From assembly GCA_020832445.1 (NCBI GenBank), contig JAFIEO010000017.1, positions 1-64,000 on the forward strand: 64,000 nt of DNA, given 5' to 3'. Positions within the stretch are counted from its first letter, which is position 1. Each line of letters starts with the position of its first letter. Below the pieces are notes generated by a model. The model saw only the letters and a list, made by a program, of their open reading frames with translations, made no database searches and was not told where the DNA came from. Shown in pieces: positions 7,704 through 18,419 of the stretch. The position numbers and the translations under genes are program-made. This DNA is from Paracoccaceae bacterium (lineage in GTDB: Bacteria > Pseudomonadota > Alphaproteobacteria > Rhodobacterales > Rhodobacteraceae).

Positions 7704-9311
7704 ATGTTGGATCACGCCCCGAACCGCCCCGCATTGCCGCCCGAAATTGCACGGCGCAGAACATTTGCCATCATCTCGCATCCAGATGCGGGCAAGACAA
7801 CGCTGACCGAAAAATTCCTGTTATTCGGCGGCGCAATCCAGATGGCGGGGCAGGTGCGCGCCAAGGGCGAAGCGCGGCGCACACGGTCGGATTTCATGCA
7901 GATGGAAAAAGATCGCGGCATTTCAGTCTCTGCGTCCGCCATGTCGTTTGACTATGACACCTACCGCTTCAATTTGGTGGACACGCCCGGCCACTCTGAC
8001 TTCTCGGAAGATACGTATCGCACCCTGACGGCTGTGGATGCAGCGGTCATGGTGATTGACGGGGCCAAAGGGGTCGAGTCCCAGACCCGCAAACTGTTCG
8101 AGGTATGCCGCCTGCGCGACCTGCCAATCTTGACATTTTGCAACAAAATGGACCGTGAAAGCCGCGATACTTTCGATATTATTGACGAAATTCAACAAAA
8201 CCTTGCGATTGATGTGACCCCCGCCAGCTGGCCCATCGGGCAGGGCGCGGATTTTCTGGGCTGCTATGACCTGCTGCGCAACCGGCTGGAACTGATGGAC
8301 CGCGCCGACCGCAACAAGGTGGCTGAAAGCATTGTTCTTGAAGGGTTGAATGATCCCCGAATGGCCGATCATGTGCCGCCCGGATTGCTGGCGCAGTTGC
8401 GCGAAGAAGTGGAAATGGCGCGCGAATTGCTGCCGCCCCTTGACCCCAAATCAGTCATGGAAGGGCATCTGACCCCGATCTGGTTCGGGTCCGCGATCAA
8501 TTCATTCGGGGTCAAGGAGTTGATGCGCGGCATTGCCGATTATGCGCCCGAACCCCAGCCCCAGACCGCGCAATCACGCCAGATCGCGCCGGAAGAAGGC
8601 AAGGTCACGGGGTTTGTGTTCAAGGTGCAGGCGAATATGGACCCCAAGCACCGCGACCGTGTGGCCTTTGTCCGGCTGGCATCGGGGCATTTTGAACGCG
8701 GGATGAAGCTGCTGCATGTGCGGTCCAAAAAACAGATGACAGTTGCAAGCCCTGTATTGTTTCTGGCCGCCGACCGTGAACTGGCGGAAGAAGCATGGGC
8801 GGGCGACATCATTGGCATTCCCAATCACGGGCAGTTGCGTATCGGTGACGCCCTGACCGAGGGCGAGGCGCTGCGCTTCAGCGGCATCCCGTCCTTTGCG
8901 CCGGAATTGCTGCAAGCGTGCCGCGCGGGTGATCCGATGAAGGCCAAACATCTGGACAAGGCGCTGATGCAATTTGCCGAAGAAGGCGCGGCAAAGGTGT
9001 TCAAGCCGGTTTTCGGGTCGGGTTTCATCGTCGGTGTGGTCGGCCAGTTGCAGTTTGAAGTGCTGGCCAGCCGGATTGAACTGGAATACGGGCTGCCCGT
9101 CCGGTTTGAACCCACGCAGTTTACATCGGCGCGTTGGGTGGCGGGCGAAAAACAAGCGGTCGAGGATTTTGCCGCTGCCAACAAACAGCATATGGCGACA
9201 GACAGTGATGGCGATCCGGTCTTTATGACCCGCCTGCAATGGGACATCGACCGTGTCGGGCGCGATTACCCCGACATTCGCCTGACGGCGACCAAGGACA
9301 TGATGGTGTAA
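7704..9311 (+). CDS. prfC: peptide chain release factor 3
   Basis: GTPase that removes RF1 and RF2 from the ribosome after peptide release. The 535-residue protein has a translational GTPase domain: P-loop SHPDAGKTTLTEK near residue 28, DTPGHSDF and NKMD in order. It ends with the RF3 C-terminal domain (FEVLASRIELEYGLPVRFE). Length fits the family (about 530). It follows the DksA-like gene on the same strand. Confidence 0.96.
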   Translation: MLDHAPNRPALPPEIARRRTFAIISHPDAGKTTLTEKFLLFGGAIQMAGQVRAKGEARRTRSDFMQMEKDRGISVSASAMSFDYDTYRFNLVDTPGHSDFSEDTYRTLTAVDAAVMVIDGAKGVESQTRKLFEVCRLRDLPILTFCNKMDRESRDTFDIIDEIQQNLAIDVTPASWPIGQGADFLGCYDLLRNRLELMDRADRNKVAESIVLEGLNDPRMADHVPPGLLAQLREEVEMARELLPPLDPKSVMEGHLTPIWFGSAINSFGVKELMRGIADYAPEPQPQTAQSRQIAPEEGKVTGFVFKVQANMDPKHRDRVAFVRLASGHFERGMKLLHVRSKKQMTVASPVLFLAADRELAEEAWAGDIIGIPNHGQLRIGDALTEGEALRFSGIPSFAPELLQACRAGDPMKAKHLDKALMQFAEEGAAKVFKPVFGSGFIVGVVGQLQFEVLASRIELEYGLPVRFEPTQFTSARWVAGEKQAVEDFAAANKQHMATDSDGDPVFMTRLQWDIDRVGRDYPDIRLTATKDMMV

Positions 9312-9364
9312 ACGCGCCACTTATCAGGGCAGGGTCCGGCGTTCAGTGTCGGGGCGCGCACGGA

Positions 9365-10057
9365 TCAGTAACTGCGGATCAGCCCGACCAGCCTGCCCTG
9401 AACCTGAACCTGATCATCGCGCAACAGGCGGGTTTCATAGGCTGGATTGGCGGCTTCCAGTGCGATCATGCCATTATGGCGGCGAAAGCGTTTCAGCGTC
9501 GCTTCATGCCCTTCGACAAGGGCCACGACAATATCACCGTTATTTGCTGTGTCCTGTTCGCGGATGACAACAATATCCCCGTCATTGATGCCCAGATCGA
9601 TCATGGAATCGCCCTGCACTTCAAGCGCGTAATGTTGTTTGCGCGTGTCCAGCATGGACCCCGGCACGGCCACATTGCGCACCACTTCGCTGATCGCTTC
9701 AATGGGGGTGCCTGCGGCAATTTTGCCCATGATGGGCAGGGTCATTGCCGTGGCTTCCACAGCCATGGATCTGGCGGGCGGGGCGGGTTTGTCCTGCGCG
9801 CCCCCGTCAAGAACCTGCGGCACGAACCCTTCGCGCGACAAGGCGTCGGGCAGTTTCAACACTTCGATTGCGCGGGCGCGGTGGGGCAGGCGGCGAATGA
9901 AACCGCGTTCTTCCAATGCTGTAATCAACCTGTGGATGCCGGATTTGGACCGCAGGTCCAGCGCATCCTTCATTTCGTCAAAAGAGGGCGCGACACCATC
10001 CTTTTCCATACGCGTATGGATCAGTTTCAATAGGTCAATCTGTTTTCGCGTCAGCAT
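9365..10057 (-). CDS. lexA: LexA SOS repressor
   Basis: Represses SOS genes until RecA-stimulated self-cleavage. The 230-residue protein has an N-terminal winged helix ([17 protein letters not shown]), an Ala-Gly cleavage site in KIAAGTP, the catalytic Ser in VQGDSMID and the catalytic Lys in ATLKRF. The track ORF extends 10 residues further upstream, but MLTRKQ is the family start. An SOS box lies 44 bases upstream, indicating autoregulation. The gene follows moeA on the same strand after 78 bases. Confidence 0.95.
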   Translation of the reverse strand: MLTRKQIDLLKLIHTRMEKDGVAPSFDEMKDALDLRSKSGIHRLITALEERGFIRRLPHRARAIEVLKLPDALSREGFVPQVLDGGAQDKPAPPARSMAVEATAMTLPIMGKIAAGTPIEAISEVVRNVAVPGSMLDTRKQHYALEVQGDSMIDLGINDGDIVVIREQDTANNGDIVVALVEGHEATLKRFRRHNGMIALEAANPAYETRLLRDDQVQVQGRLVGLIRSY

Positions 10058-10100
10058 TTTGTCCCCCCGACAGGTCATGGAATACAAATATTCACCTTAT

Positions 10101-10115
10101 GTTCTATGCGCGTTC
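10101..10115. promoter_or_regulatory. LexA binding site (SOS box)
   Basis: GTTC-N7-GTTC is the alphaproteobacterial LexA operator, a direct repeat unlike the palindromic box of Escherichia coli. It lies in the 78-base gap between moeA and lexA, so lexA can be transcribed from its own SOS-regulated promoter. Confidence 0.8.
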
Positions 10116-10135
10116 ACAGATTGTGTCAAGCCGCC

Positions 10136-11308
10136 TTACAGCGCGATATACCGCATTTGTTCGCCGGCCTTGCGTGGCCCGTCACCCGCGGGATGCACCA
10201 GCAGCGCATCGGCGCCCGCCAGCACCGACAGCAGCGAACTGTCCTGATTGCCCACAGGGGTAATTGTGGGCCCTGGCCCCAGTGCGGCGCGCATGTAATG
10301 TGTGCGCGGCCCGTTCGCGGGCAGATCAGCGCCAAGGGCGGCGGTTGCGGTGGGCATGGGCCATTGCCCCAGCCCTTGCATGGCGCGCAGGGCAGGGCGC
10401 ATGAACAAATGGGCGCAAACGATTGATGACACCGGGTTTCCGGGCAAACCCAGCAGCAGCGCGCCTTGCAACGTTCCGGCCATCAGGGGTTTTCCGGGGC
10501 GCAGGGCGATTTTGTAGAAACTGCGCTTGGCACCCAGCATATCTGCCACAGGGCCAACCAGATCATGATCGCCCACGGACGCACCGCCAATGGTGACAAT
10601 CATATCCGCGCCCGACGCCAGTTCAAACACCGCCCGCAAGGAGCGTTCGGTATCGGATGCAATGGGCAGGATGCGCGCGCGCGCCCCTTCGGCTTCGGCC
10701 AGTGCCTTGATTGCGAATGCGTTGGACGCGATGATCTGGTCGGCGGCGGGCGTGGCACCCGGCATGACAAGTTCATCGCCGGTTGCGATGATGGCCACAT
10801 CGGGGCGGCGGCTGACCGTCACATTCGGGCAGTTCATCGACGCCAGAAGCGCCAGCGCCACAGGGGCCAGCCTGCGCGGCGCGCTGATGGTGTCGCCTGC
10901 CGTGAAATCGGCGGCCCTTGGGCGGATATGGGTGGAGTGGTCCAGCGTGTCCGGCAGGGTGATCCGGCCATCATGGCAGGTGGTATCCTCTTGCAAGACC
11001 ACGCGCCCCACGCCTGCGGGCACGGGCGCGCCGGTGAAAATGCGCACTGCGTCGCCCACGCCTACCGTGCCGTTGAACGCATGTCCGGCGGCTGCTTCGC
11101 CGATAAGACGCAAGTTTGCGCCCGCGGTTGCGTCAGCGCCCACGCCGTAGCCATCCATTGCCGAGGCCGCGAATGGCGGTTGGTCGCGTTGCGCGCAGAC
11201 CGCTTCGCGCAGCACCCGACCGGCGGCATCTTGCAGCGGCACCTGTTCGGTATCAAGTGGCCGGATCATGGCGAATACACGGGCAAGCGCATCTTCCGGT
11301 GTGATCAT
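10136..11308 (-). CDS. moeA: molybdopterin molybdotransferase
   Basis: Inserts molybdate into adenylylated molybdopterin in Moco synthesis. The 390-residue protein has the MoeA N-terminal region ([13 protein letters not shown]), the MPT-binding core with TGDELV and [13 protein letters not shown], and a C-terminal domain [11 protein letters not shown] is the usual substrate-loop motif. Its ATG overlaps the moaC stop by 4 bases, so both are in the trp-mo operon. Confidence 0.95.
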   Translation of the reverse strand: MITPEDALARVFAMIRPLDTEQVPLQDAAGRVLREAVCAQRDQPPFAASAMDGYGVGADATAGANLRLIGEAAAGHAFNGTVGVGDAVRIFTGAPVPAGVGRVVLQEDTTCHDGRITLPDTLDHSTHIRPRAADFTAGDTISAPRRLAPVALALLASMNCPNVTVSRRPDVAIIATGDELVMPGATPAADQIIASNAFAIKALAEAEGARARILPIASDTERSLRAVFELASGADMIVTIGGASVGDHDLVGPVADMLGAKRSFYKIALRPGKPLMAGTLQGALLLGLPGNPVSSIVCAHLFMRPALRAMQGLGQWPMPTATAALGADLPANGPRTHYMRAALGPGPTITPVGNQDSSLLSVLAGADALLVHPAGDGPRKAGEQMRYIAL

Positions 11309-11784
11309 GAACCGGCCTCATACCGGCCGGATTTGCCGCCATCTTTCAGCACGACGCGCGTGGCGGTGATGGTCATGGATTTTTCGGCGGCCTTGAGCAT
11401 GTCATAGACTGTCAGCGCCGCGACAGATGCTGCGGTCAGGGCTTCCATTTCAACGCCGGTCTGGCCTGTGGTGCGCACTTCAGCGCGGATGCGCACACCG
11501 GGCAGGCTGTCATCGGGCGTCAGGTCCACACTGACCTTGGTAATCGGCAGCGGATGACATAGCGGGATCAGATCTGCGCAGCGTTTGGCCCCCATGATAC
11601 CCGCCAGCCGCGCAACGCCCAGCACATCGCCCTTCTTGGCGCGCCCTTCGGTGATCAGCGCCAGTGTTTCGGGCAGCATCTGCACTGCACTTTCGGCAAC
11701 GGCCACCCGCGCGGTGTGGGACTTTTGCGACACATCGACCATGTGCGCGTGGCCATCAGCGTCAAAATGGGTCAGTTTTTCCAC
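11305..11784 (-). CDS. moaC: cyclic pyranopterin monophosphate synthase
   Basis: Converts the MoaA product to cPMP, the first stable intermediate of molybdenum cofactor synthesis. The 159-residue protein starts [19 protein letters not shown], as MoaC does, and has the conserved LIPLCHPLP and [17 protein letters not shown] segments. The track ORF starts at 11841, inside trpC; GTG 11784 fits the family length and lies a single base after the trpC TAA. Tight coupling to trpC follows. Confidence 0.94.
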   Translation of the reverse strand: MEKLTHFDADGHAHMVDVSQKSHTARVAVAESAVQMLPETLALITEGRAKKGDVLGVARLAGIMGAKRCADLIPLCHPLPITKVSVDLTPDDSLPGVRIRAEVRTTGQTGVEMEALTAASVAALTVYDMLKAAEKSMTITATRVVLKDGGKSGRYEAGS

Positions 11785-11785
11785 A

Positions 11786-12592
11786 TTACACCTTTTCGGA
11801 CTGGGGCGGTGCCAGAAGCGCGCGTGTGGCGGCTGCGACATCGGGCTGCCGCATCAGGCTTTCGCCAATCAGGAAGCTGCGCGCGCCATGCGTGGCCAGA
11901 TCGGCCAGATCTGCGGGGGTATAAATGCCGCTTTCGGCCACCAGCAACTTGCCTTCGGGCACCAGTTTCGACAGGCGGCGCGTGGTGTCAAGTGTCACCT
12001 CGAATGTATTGAGGTTGCGGTTGTTGATGCCCAGCAGGGGCGACTTCAGCGCCAGCGCGCGCTCCAGTTCAGCCTCGTCATGGGTTTCGACCAGAACATC
12101 CATGCCCCAGCCAAAGGCCGCATCTTCCAGTTCCTGCGCCTGTGCATCACTGACCGATGCCATGATGATCAGGATGCAATCGGCGTTCAGTGCGCGCGAT
12201 TCGGCGACCTGCCATGTGTCATACAGGAAATCCTTGCGCAGCGCGGGCAGTGTGACGGCGCTGCGCGCGGCGACCAGAAAGTCGTCGGCACCCTGAAAAC
12301 TGGGGGTGTCGGTCAGCACGCTTAAACAAGTGGCGCCCCCGTCGGCATAGGCGCGCGCCAGTTCGGGCGGGTTGAAATCCGCGCGGATCAGGCCCTTGGA
12401 CGGGCTGGCCTTCTTGATCTCGGCGATCAGCCCGTAGCCGCCCTGTTGTGCCGTGGCCAGCGCCTTGGCAAAACCGCGCGGCGCGCTGGCGTTGCGCGCG
12501 GCATCTTCAACCTGCGCGCGCGGGCGCGCGGCCTTGCGGGTGGCGACATCTTCCAGCTTATAGGCTTTGATCTTGTCCAGAATGGTGGCCAT
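11786..12592 (-). CDS. trpC: indole-3-glycerol phosphate synthase
   Basis: Fourth step of tryptophan synthesis, closing the indole ring of CdRP. The 268-residue TIM barrel has [12 protein letters not shown] near residue 56 with the catalytic Lys, LRKDFLYD near 139, [14 protein letters not shown] near 183 and LVAESGI near 217. It is a single-function enzyme, not fused to TrpF. It lies 15 bases after trpD and 1 base before moaC. Confidence 0.97.
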   Translation of the reverse strand: MATILDKIKAYKLEDVATRKAARPRAQVEDAARNASAPRGFAKALATAQQGGYGLIAEIKKASPSKGLIRADFNPPELARAYADGGATCLSVLTDTPSFQGADDFLVAARSAVTLPALRKDFLYDTWQVAESRALNADCILIIMASVSDAQAQELEDAAFGWGMDVLVETHDEAELERALALKSPLLGINNRNLNTFEVTLDTTRRLSKLVPEGKLLVAESGIYTPADLADLATHGARSFLIGESLMRQPDVAAATRALLAPPQSEKV

Positions 12593-12607
12593 TGGCAGTC
12601 CTTTGTT

Positions 12608-13627
12608 TCAATCTTTCACAGGGCTGATCTTGGCCAGCGCGTTCACGGCCCGCATGGCCGCGCCTGATGCGATGCTGTCGCGCGCGCGCTCCACGCCTTC
12701 GGGCAGGGTGGCAGCCTTGTCGGCCACGACCAATGCCGCCGCCGCGTTCAGCAACACTGCATCACGGAATGCCGCGCGCCCTGCACCTTGCAGCATGGCC
12801 AGCAATTCCACGGCGTTTTCCTGCGGGCTGCCGCCCAGAAGCTCCTCAAACGCGTGCACAGGCAGGCCCGCATCTTCGGGGTGCAGGGTGAAGTCCCGTA
12901 ATCCCCCCCCCTCTAGCGCGACCACCTGACTTTCGGCTGCGATCGACAATTCGTCAGTGCCATCCCCGCCATGGACCAGCCACGCCTTGTCAGACCCAAG
13001 CGCGCGCAGGGTTTCGGCCATGGGGCGCAGCAGATCGGGGGAAAACGCGCCGGTCAGCTGGCGTTTGACGCCAGCAGGGTTTGTCAGCGGCCCAAGTATG
13101 TTGAAGATCGTGCGCGTGCCAAGTTCCGCGCGCACGGGGCCGACATGGCGCATGGCGGGGTGGTGCATGGGGGCCATCATGAAGCCGATGCCCACCTCGC
13201 GCAGGGCGCGTTCCACCACCGGCGCGCCGACCATCACCTCAATCCCCAGTGCCCCCAGCGCATCGGCGGCACCGGATTTTGACGACAGATTGCGATTGCC
13301 GTGTTTTGCGACCGGCACGCCCGCACCTGCCACCACAAAGGCCGTGGCGGTGGAAATGTTCAGCGTGCCCTTGCCATCACCGCCGGTGCCGACAATGTCC
13401 ATTGCGCCATCAGGGGCGCTGACCTTGATGCATTTTGCCCGCATCACACTGGCGGCGGCGGCGTATTCGTCAACGGTTTCGCCGCGCGTGCGCATGGCCA
13501 TCAGGAAGCCGCCGGTTTGCGCGGGCGTGGCTTGCCCTTCAAACAGCAGGTTGAAGGCAGTCTCGGCCTCTGAGCGGGTCAGGGGGCGGGCGGCGGCGAT
13601 GGCGATCAGCGGTTTAAGGTCATCCAT
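12608..13627 (-). CDS. trpD: anthranilate phosphoribosyltransferase
   Basis: Transfers phosphoribose from PRPP to anthranilate, the second committed step to tryptophan. The 339-residue protein has the family motif [17 protein letters not shown] near residue 80, [21 protein letters not shown] for PRPP and Mg binding, and [15 protein letters not shown] at 13630 would add one residue; ATG 13627 overlaps the trpG stop (TGATG) and is preferred. Confidence 0.96.
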   Translation of the reverse strand: MDDLKPLIAIAAARPLTRSEAETAFNLLFEGQATPAQTGGFLMAMRTRGETVDEYAAAASVMRAKCIKVSAPDGAMDIVGTGGDGKGTLNISTATAFVVAGAGVPVAKHGNRNLSSKSGAADALGALGIEVMVGAPVVERALREVGIGFMMAPMHHPAMRHVGPVRAELGTRTIFNILGPLTNPAGVKRQLTGAFSPDLLRPMAETLRALGSDKAWLVHGGDGTDELSIAAESQVVALEGGGLRDFTLHPEDAGLPVHAFEELLGGSPQENAVELLAMLQGAGRAAFRDAVLLNAAAALVVADKAATLPEGVERARDSIASGAAMRAVNALAKISPVKD

Positions 13628-14208
13628 CACGCGGTAACCTGTGCCATGTCCAGAAAATTGCGCAGCATGGCGTGGCCATGCTCGGACCTGATGCTTTCGG
13701 GGTGAAACTGCACCCCTTCAATGGGCAGTTCGCGGTGGCGCAGGCCCATGATCAGCCCGTCTTCCAGCCATGATGTGACTTCCAGACAGTCGGGCAGGGT
13801 CGCGCGGTCCACAACCAGCGAATGATAGCGTGTCGCATTCAGGGGTGTTGGCAGGCCCGCGAACACACCCTTGCCCGCATGGTGCATCGCGCCCAGCTTG
13901 CCATGCACGATCTGGGGCGCGCGCACCACAGTGCCGCCGAATGCCTGCCCGATGGTCTGGTGGCCCAGACACACCCCCAGAAGCGGCACCCGCGCATCGG
14001 CGGCAGCCAGCGTCAGCGGCAGGCATATTCCGGCCTGATCGGGGTCGCAGGGACCGGGCGACAGCACAATGGCCGAAGGGTTCAGCGCCATGGCCTGCTG
14101 CACATCCAGCGCATCATTGCGGTGCACGACGACATCTGCGCCAAGTTCGCCGAAATAATGCACAAGGTTATAGGTGAAGCTGTCGTAATTATCGATCAAT
14201 AGCAGCAT
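13627..14208 (-). CDS. trpG: anthranilate synthase, glutamine amidotransferase component
   Basis: Supplies ammonia from glutamine to TrpE. The 193-residue class I amidotransferase has [16 protein letters not shown] at the start, the nucleophile loop [15 protein letters not shown] near residue 80, and the His-Glu pair in [14 protein letters not shown] near 170. It could also serve PabB in folate synthesis. It is the first gene of trpG-trpD-trpC-moaC-moeA(-lexA); trpE is not in the window and no leader peptide or attenuator is visible upstream. Confidence 0.95.
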   Translation of the reverse strand: MLLLIDNYDSFTYNLVHYFGELGADVVVHRNDALDVQQAMALNPSAIVLSPGPCDPDQAGICLPLTLAAADARVPLLGVCLGHQTIGQAFGGTVVRAPQIVHGKLGAMHHAGKGVFAGLPTPLNATRYHSLVVDRATLPDCLEVTSWLEDGLIMGLRHRELPIEGVQFHPESIRSEHGHAMLRNFLDMAQVTA

Positions 14209-14439
14209 GGGCAGGGCCTTGACGGTTGGGGTGGATGCCCTGAATTAGGGACACTTGCCCTACATGCCCGCGCGCAGGCCGCAAGGTCAAGCCTACAGGC
14301 CGCAATCTGTTTGATCACAGGGCGCTTTTGTGGAATGGATGGCAAGTGCGGCGCGGCTGTCATAATGCTGGTGGCCGCATGAGACAGCGTGCTTGCGTTT
14401 GTTCATCAGTATGTCGGCAGTCCAGAGTGGAGAATTCGC

Positions 14440-16086
14440 GTGAACAGCATGGGTATTGCAGGTTTCGGGCTTGGGTTGGCCATTGCCGCAATGGGCATGG
14501 TGGGGCTTGCGGTGGTGTTTCCCCCGCCGGTGCCCGAGCAACCCGCGACGATTGCCGCCCCCGAAATTGCCCCCCCGGAAGGCGACACCCCGCTACAGGG
14601 TGCAGCACCCGCCGGCCCCGACACCGCGCCGGAAGGGGCGCTGCCCGAACTGGTGTTGTCGGATGACGCCGCGGAACTGGAAGACGGCACAGATGTGGCC
14701 AATGAATCTGACGAATTTTTTGATGAAACCCGATCACGGGATCTGCCGCGCCCTGTCGTGACATCGGATATGGCGCAATTGCCGGGCGATCCGGCGGATG
14801 ATCATTTGTCACCCATGCCTGATACGTCCGGCGGGGCGCAGCGCGCGGGCGATTTGCCGGGGATGGGCCTGCCGCTGGCGCAGTCCGACGCTGATATGTC
14901 GGCCCCCGATATGCCCGCGCCCGCAGCGCCTGTGTCTGACATGGCCGAAGGGGCGCAGGTGCCTGCGGATATGCCCGAAGATGCCGCGCCATCGACACCG
15001 CAACAGGATAGTTCCCTTGCTATGCTGCCCCCCGCGCAAGGCACAGGCGCTGCACCGCGCGCGCCAGACGGCGTGCCGCAGGTCGACGCGCCGCCGCTGC
15101 ACGCGCCCGAACGCGCAGATGCGGAAGATGCGTCCGCGCCTGATGATGACCTGCCGCATGCCGCAACGCCCGAAGATGACAGCGACAGCCAGACGGCACA
15201 GGACGCCCCGCCCGAAGATGGCACCGCAGATGGTGATGCGCCCGCCGATGGTGGCGTGGCGATGCCCGGAACCCGTATCTCGGGCATGCCGGGATTGCCG
15301 TTTTCGCCGCGCGACGCCGTGCCCGCGCTTGTGGGGGCAGGTGCGGATACGGGCGCGGATACGGGCGCGGATGCCACCGATCCGGCCGAGGATGCCGTTG
15401 CGACAGGTGCACTGGAACGTAACGCCATTGCCGTGGGCGGCGCGGGCGCGCCCGAGGGGGCGTTGATGGCGATTGTGCTGAATGACCCCGGCCTGCCCAT
15501 GCCCCTGCGCCGCGAGCTTGCGGCGCGTGATATGGTGTTTACCGTCGCGCTGAACCCCATGGACCCCAGCGCCACAGAGGCCGCAGAGCTGTATCACCAG
15601 TCCGGCAAGGAAGTGCTGATATTGGCAAACGGCATTCCCGCAGGGGCCACGGCGTCTGATATAGATGTCACCTTCGGGGCCTATTTTGACAATGTGCCCC
15701 TTGCGACGGGGGTGATTGACCTGCCCCGCAACGGGTTTGTGCGCAACTCGCGGCTGTTATCCGAAGTCATGGACGTGATCGTGCGCGACGGGTACGGGCT
15801 GGTGACCTTTGCAGGGGGATTGGGGCAGGCGGCGCGCAGTGCGGATGCGATGGGTGTGCCCCATGCCGAAGTGTTCCGCATTCTGGATGCCGAGGATGAA
15901 AGCGCCATCACCATCCGGCGTTTTCTGGACCGTGCCGTGTTTCAGGCAAGTCAGGTGGGGCATGTGATCGTATTTGGCGAGGCCAGCAATGAAGCCACGC
16001 TTGATGCGCTGGATTTGTGGCAATCCGAAGGGCGTGTTGACCAGATCAGTCTGGTTCCTGTGTCGTCCGTTTTGTTGGATCGCTAG
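14440..16086 (+). CDS. divergent polysaccharide deacetylase family protein (YibQ-like)
   Basis: A 548-residue envelope protein. Residues 1-30 form one membrane anchor, and about 270 residues of acidic Pro/Ala/Asp-rich low-complexity linker follow, including a GADTGADTGAD repeat. The C-terminal 210 residues match the divergent polysaccharide deacetylase domain (LMAIVLNDPGLP ... VFTVALNP ... SLVPVSSVL). The usual His/Asp metal ligands of true deacetylases are not obvious, as is typical of this subgroup, so catalysis is doubtful. GTG 14440 is chosen over the track ATG 14389 because GGAGA lies 6 bases upstream. Confidence 0.75.
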   Translation: MNSMGIAGFGLGLAIAAMGMVGLAVVFPPPVPEQPATIAAPEIAPPEGDTPLQGAAPAGPDTAPEGALPELVLSDDAAELEDGTDVANESDEFFDETRSRDLPRPVVTSDMAQLPGDPADDHLSPMPDTSGGAQRAGDLPGMGLPLAQSDADMSAPDMPAPAAPVSDMAEGAQVPADMPEDAAPSTPQQDSSLAMLPPAQGTGAAPRAPDGVPQVDAPPLHAPERADAEDASAPDDDLPHAATPEDDSDSQTAQDAPPEDGTADGDAPADGGVAMPGTRISGMPGLPFSPRDAVPALVGAGADTGADTGADATDPAEDAVATGALERNAIAVGGAGAPEGALMAIVLNDPGLPMPLRRELAARDMVFTVALNPMDPSATEAAELYHQSGKEVLILANGIPAGATASDIDVTFGAYFDNVPLATGVIDLPRNGFVRNSRLLSEVMDVIVRDGYGLVTFAGGLGQAARSADAMGVPHAEVFRILDAEDESAITIRRFLDRAVFQASQVGHVIVFGEASNEATLDALDLWQSEGRVDQISLVPVSSVLLDR

Positions 16087-16157
16087 GGGCGGCATTGCTG
16101 TTTTCGCTCAAGGAAACAGCTTGCGCCGCGCCGCGCGGGGCGCTAGGGGAAAACTAC

Positions 16158-16244
16158 GGCCGCTTGCTGGAACTGGTAGACAGACCAGACTTAAAATCTG
16201 AGGCCCGAATGGGCGTGCGGGTTCGAGTCCCGCAGCGGCTACCA
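16158..16244 (+). tRNA. tRNA-Leu (anticodon UAA)
   Basis: The 87-base gene folds into a class II tRNA: the acceptor strands GGCCGCT and AGCGGCT pair with one G-U, the D-loop has GGTAGAC, the anticodon loop reads CTTAAAA, and a long variable arm (GGCCCGAATGGGC) precedes the T-arm GCGGGTTCGAGTCCCGC. The CCA end is encoded. It reads UUA/UUG leucine codons. There is no integrase or att duplication beside it. Confidence 0.97.
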
Positions 16245-16273
16245 CTATTCACCGGACATTTTTTGTAGCGTAA

Positions 16274-16291
16274 CGCGCGATTTATCGCGCG
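16274..16291. terminator. perfect GC-rich hairpin between convergent transcripts
   Basis: CGCGCGAT-TT-ATCGCGCG is an 8 bp perfect inverted repeat in the 68-base gap between tRNA-Leu and the nnrDE stop. There is no T run on either side, so if it stops transcription it is not a canonical intrinsic terminator. Confidence 0.4.
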
Positions 16292-16312
16292 GCATGCGAT
16301 AACGCGCCCGCC

Positions 16313-17836
16313 TTATTGCAATGTGCGTAACGTTCGGGGCAGGGCGTCCGGCAGGTCTTCGGCAATCAGGCCGGGACCGAACTGGCGCGCTGTTTCGGCA
16401 TGCAGCCAAGCGGCGGCACACGCCGCGTCAAAGGCAGGCAGGCCGCGGGCCAGCAAACCCGTAATCATGCCCGCCAGCACATCGCCCGCCCCTGCTGTGG
16501 CCAGCCATGGCGCTGCGTGGTCGTAACAGGCAGCGTTGATGGCGCAGCGCCCGTCAGGGGCGGCAATCGTGGTGTCGCGCCCTTTCAGCAGCACCACGCA
16601 TCCCGCGCGCGCGGCGGCATCGCAGGTGGCATCGCGTTTGGAATATGCCGGTCCGCGTGTTGGCGCATCTTGCAGCCTGGCTGCAAGATCGGGGAACAGG
16701 CGCGCGAATTCGCCTGCATGCGGGGTCAGAACCACATCAGGGCCAAGCGCGTCAAACCCCGCCGCACCTTGCGCCAGCAGTGTCAGCGCATCGGCATCCA
16801 GCACCGTGGGGCGCCCCGCATGAAGCGCCGTGCGCAGCAGGCCGCCCTCGCGCGTGCCCAGCCCGCCGCCCGGACCAAGGCAAAGCGCGTTCAGGCGCGC
16901 ATCCGCAAGCGTGCGCGCCAGATCATCGCCATCGCGCAGCGGGTGCAGCATTACCGCGTCCAGCCTACAGGCGTTTTCTTGCAGTGCCGCAGGCGGGCAG
17001 CCCAATGTCACAACCCCTGCGCCGATGCGCAATGCCGCGCGCGCCGCAAGGCGGCCCGCGCCGCCCTTGCCCGGCCCGCCCGACAGCACAAGCGCGTGCC
17101 CATGTGTATATTTATGCCCGCTGACGGTTTTTTGTGCCCCCTGTGCGGCGGTCCGGTCCAGCAGTGCTGTGTGCGCAAAGGGCGCGAAATTGCTGTGCAG
17201 GCCAATATCCGCAACTTTCAGCGCGCCACAGGCCTCCGGCCCGTCAGTCAGATAATGCCCGATCTTGGCGCGGTGGAATGTCACTGTCAGATCAGCGGCC
17301 AGCACATAGCCCAGTGCCCGCCCGCTATCCATGCAAAGGCCGCTGGGGGCGTCAATGGCAATGCGCCCGCGCGCAGCCCTGCCCGCCAGTTCTTGCAGTA
17401 TGTTGGTAAGTGCCACATCAAGCGCGCGGGTCAGTCCGGTGCCAAACAGCGCGTCGATGATAAAGGTGTCGGGGGCAAGTGCATCCGCGATTGTGCGCGT
17501 CAACGGATGCACCGCTGCGCTGCGCGCCCATCTGTCATGATTGCGCCGTGCATCGGGTGGCAGCTTGTCATGATCGCCATACAGGCACGCCGTCACCTGC
17601 CAGCCACGCTCAGTCAGCAGCCGCGCCATGACGAAGCCATCGCCGCCGTTATTTCCCGGACCGCACAAAATTAGGGCACTGCATGGTGATTCTTGATCAA
17701 TACCCCAGTGGCGCACGGTTTCATCGACCACCTTCTGCCCTGCGCATTCCATCAATTCCAGTCCGGTGACCGCACCAGAATCGATAGCAGCGCCTTCAAT
17801 GGCGCGCATTTGGGCGGATGTCAGTATTTCAACCAT
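16313..17836 (-). CDS. nnrDE: bifunctional NAD(P)HX epimerase / ADP-dependent dehydratase
   Basis: Repairs hydrated NADH and NADPH. The 507-residue protein fuses an N-terminal YjeF epimerase (ALILCGPGNNGGDGFVMARLL near residues 50-70 and DALFGTGLTRAL near 125) to a C-terminal ribokinase-like dehydratase (LSGGPGKGGAGRLAARAALR and GAGDVLAGMITGLLARG). The track start at 17866 adds 10 basic residues; MVEILTSAQM is the more usual beginning. It diverges from glnB. Confidence 0.92.
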   Translation of the reverse strand: MVEILTSAQMRAIEGAAIDSGAVTGLELMECAGQKVVDETVRHWGIDQESPCSALILCGPGNNGGDGFVMARLLTERGWQVTACLYGDHDKLPPDARRNHDRWARSAAVHPLTRTIADALAPDTFIIDALFGTGLTRALDVALTNILQELAGRAARGRIAIDAPSGLCMDSGRALGYVLAADLTVTFHRAKIGHYLTDGPEACGALKVADIGLHSNFAPFAHTALLDRTAAQGAQKTVSGHKYTHGHALVLSGGPGKGGAGRLAARAALRIGAGVVTLGCPPAALQENACRLDAVMLHPLRDGDDLARTLADARLNALCLGPGGGLGTREGGLLRTALHAGRPTVLDADALTLLAQGAAGFDALGPDVVLTPHAGEFARLFPDLAARLQDAPTRGPAYSKRDATCDAAARAGCVVLLKGRDTTIAAPDGRCAINAACYDHAAPWLATAGAGDVLAGMITGLLARGLPAFDAACAAAWLHAETARQFGPGLIAEDLPDALPRTLRTLQ

Positions 17837-17917
17837 TTTTCCAAACCCGCTTTTTCCAAAACGCACAAAAATTAGTCACATTGATTAATTTTAGGGCCGC
17901 GTTGCTGATTGGGTGTT

Positions 17918-17945
17918 TTGTCATACCCAAGTTCCAGTCTATCAG
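17918..17945 (+). promoter_or_regulatory. possible glnB promoter
   Basis: TTGTCA, a 16-base spacer and TATCAG precede glnB by 75 bases. Just upstream, AAAATTA-N12-TAATTTT (17867-17892) is an inverted repeat in the nnrDE/glnB divergent gap. No sigma-54 (TGGCAC-N5-TTGC) site is visible. Confidence 0.35.
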
Positions 17946-17969
17946 ATTGTGAGGAAGGTCTGAACATGA

Positions 17970-18359
<390 letters not shown>

Positions 18360-18419
18360 CCTGATGCAGTTTATTTGGGGGAAACCCCTGAGCGAATTCC
18401 CAAGGAGAAGGAAAAAGAC

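Noticed and set aside
16158-16244. Integration site at tRNA-Leu
   Set aside because: No integrase, no duplicated tRNA 3' end and ordinary core genes on both sides.
16400-17674. 424-residue plus-strand ORF opposite nnrDE
   Set aside because: Antisense shadow with no start signal and Arg/Gln-rich composition.
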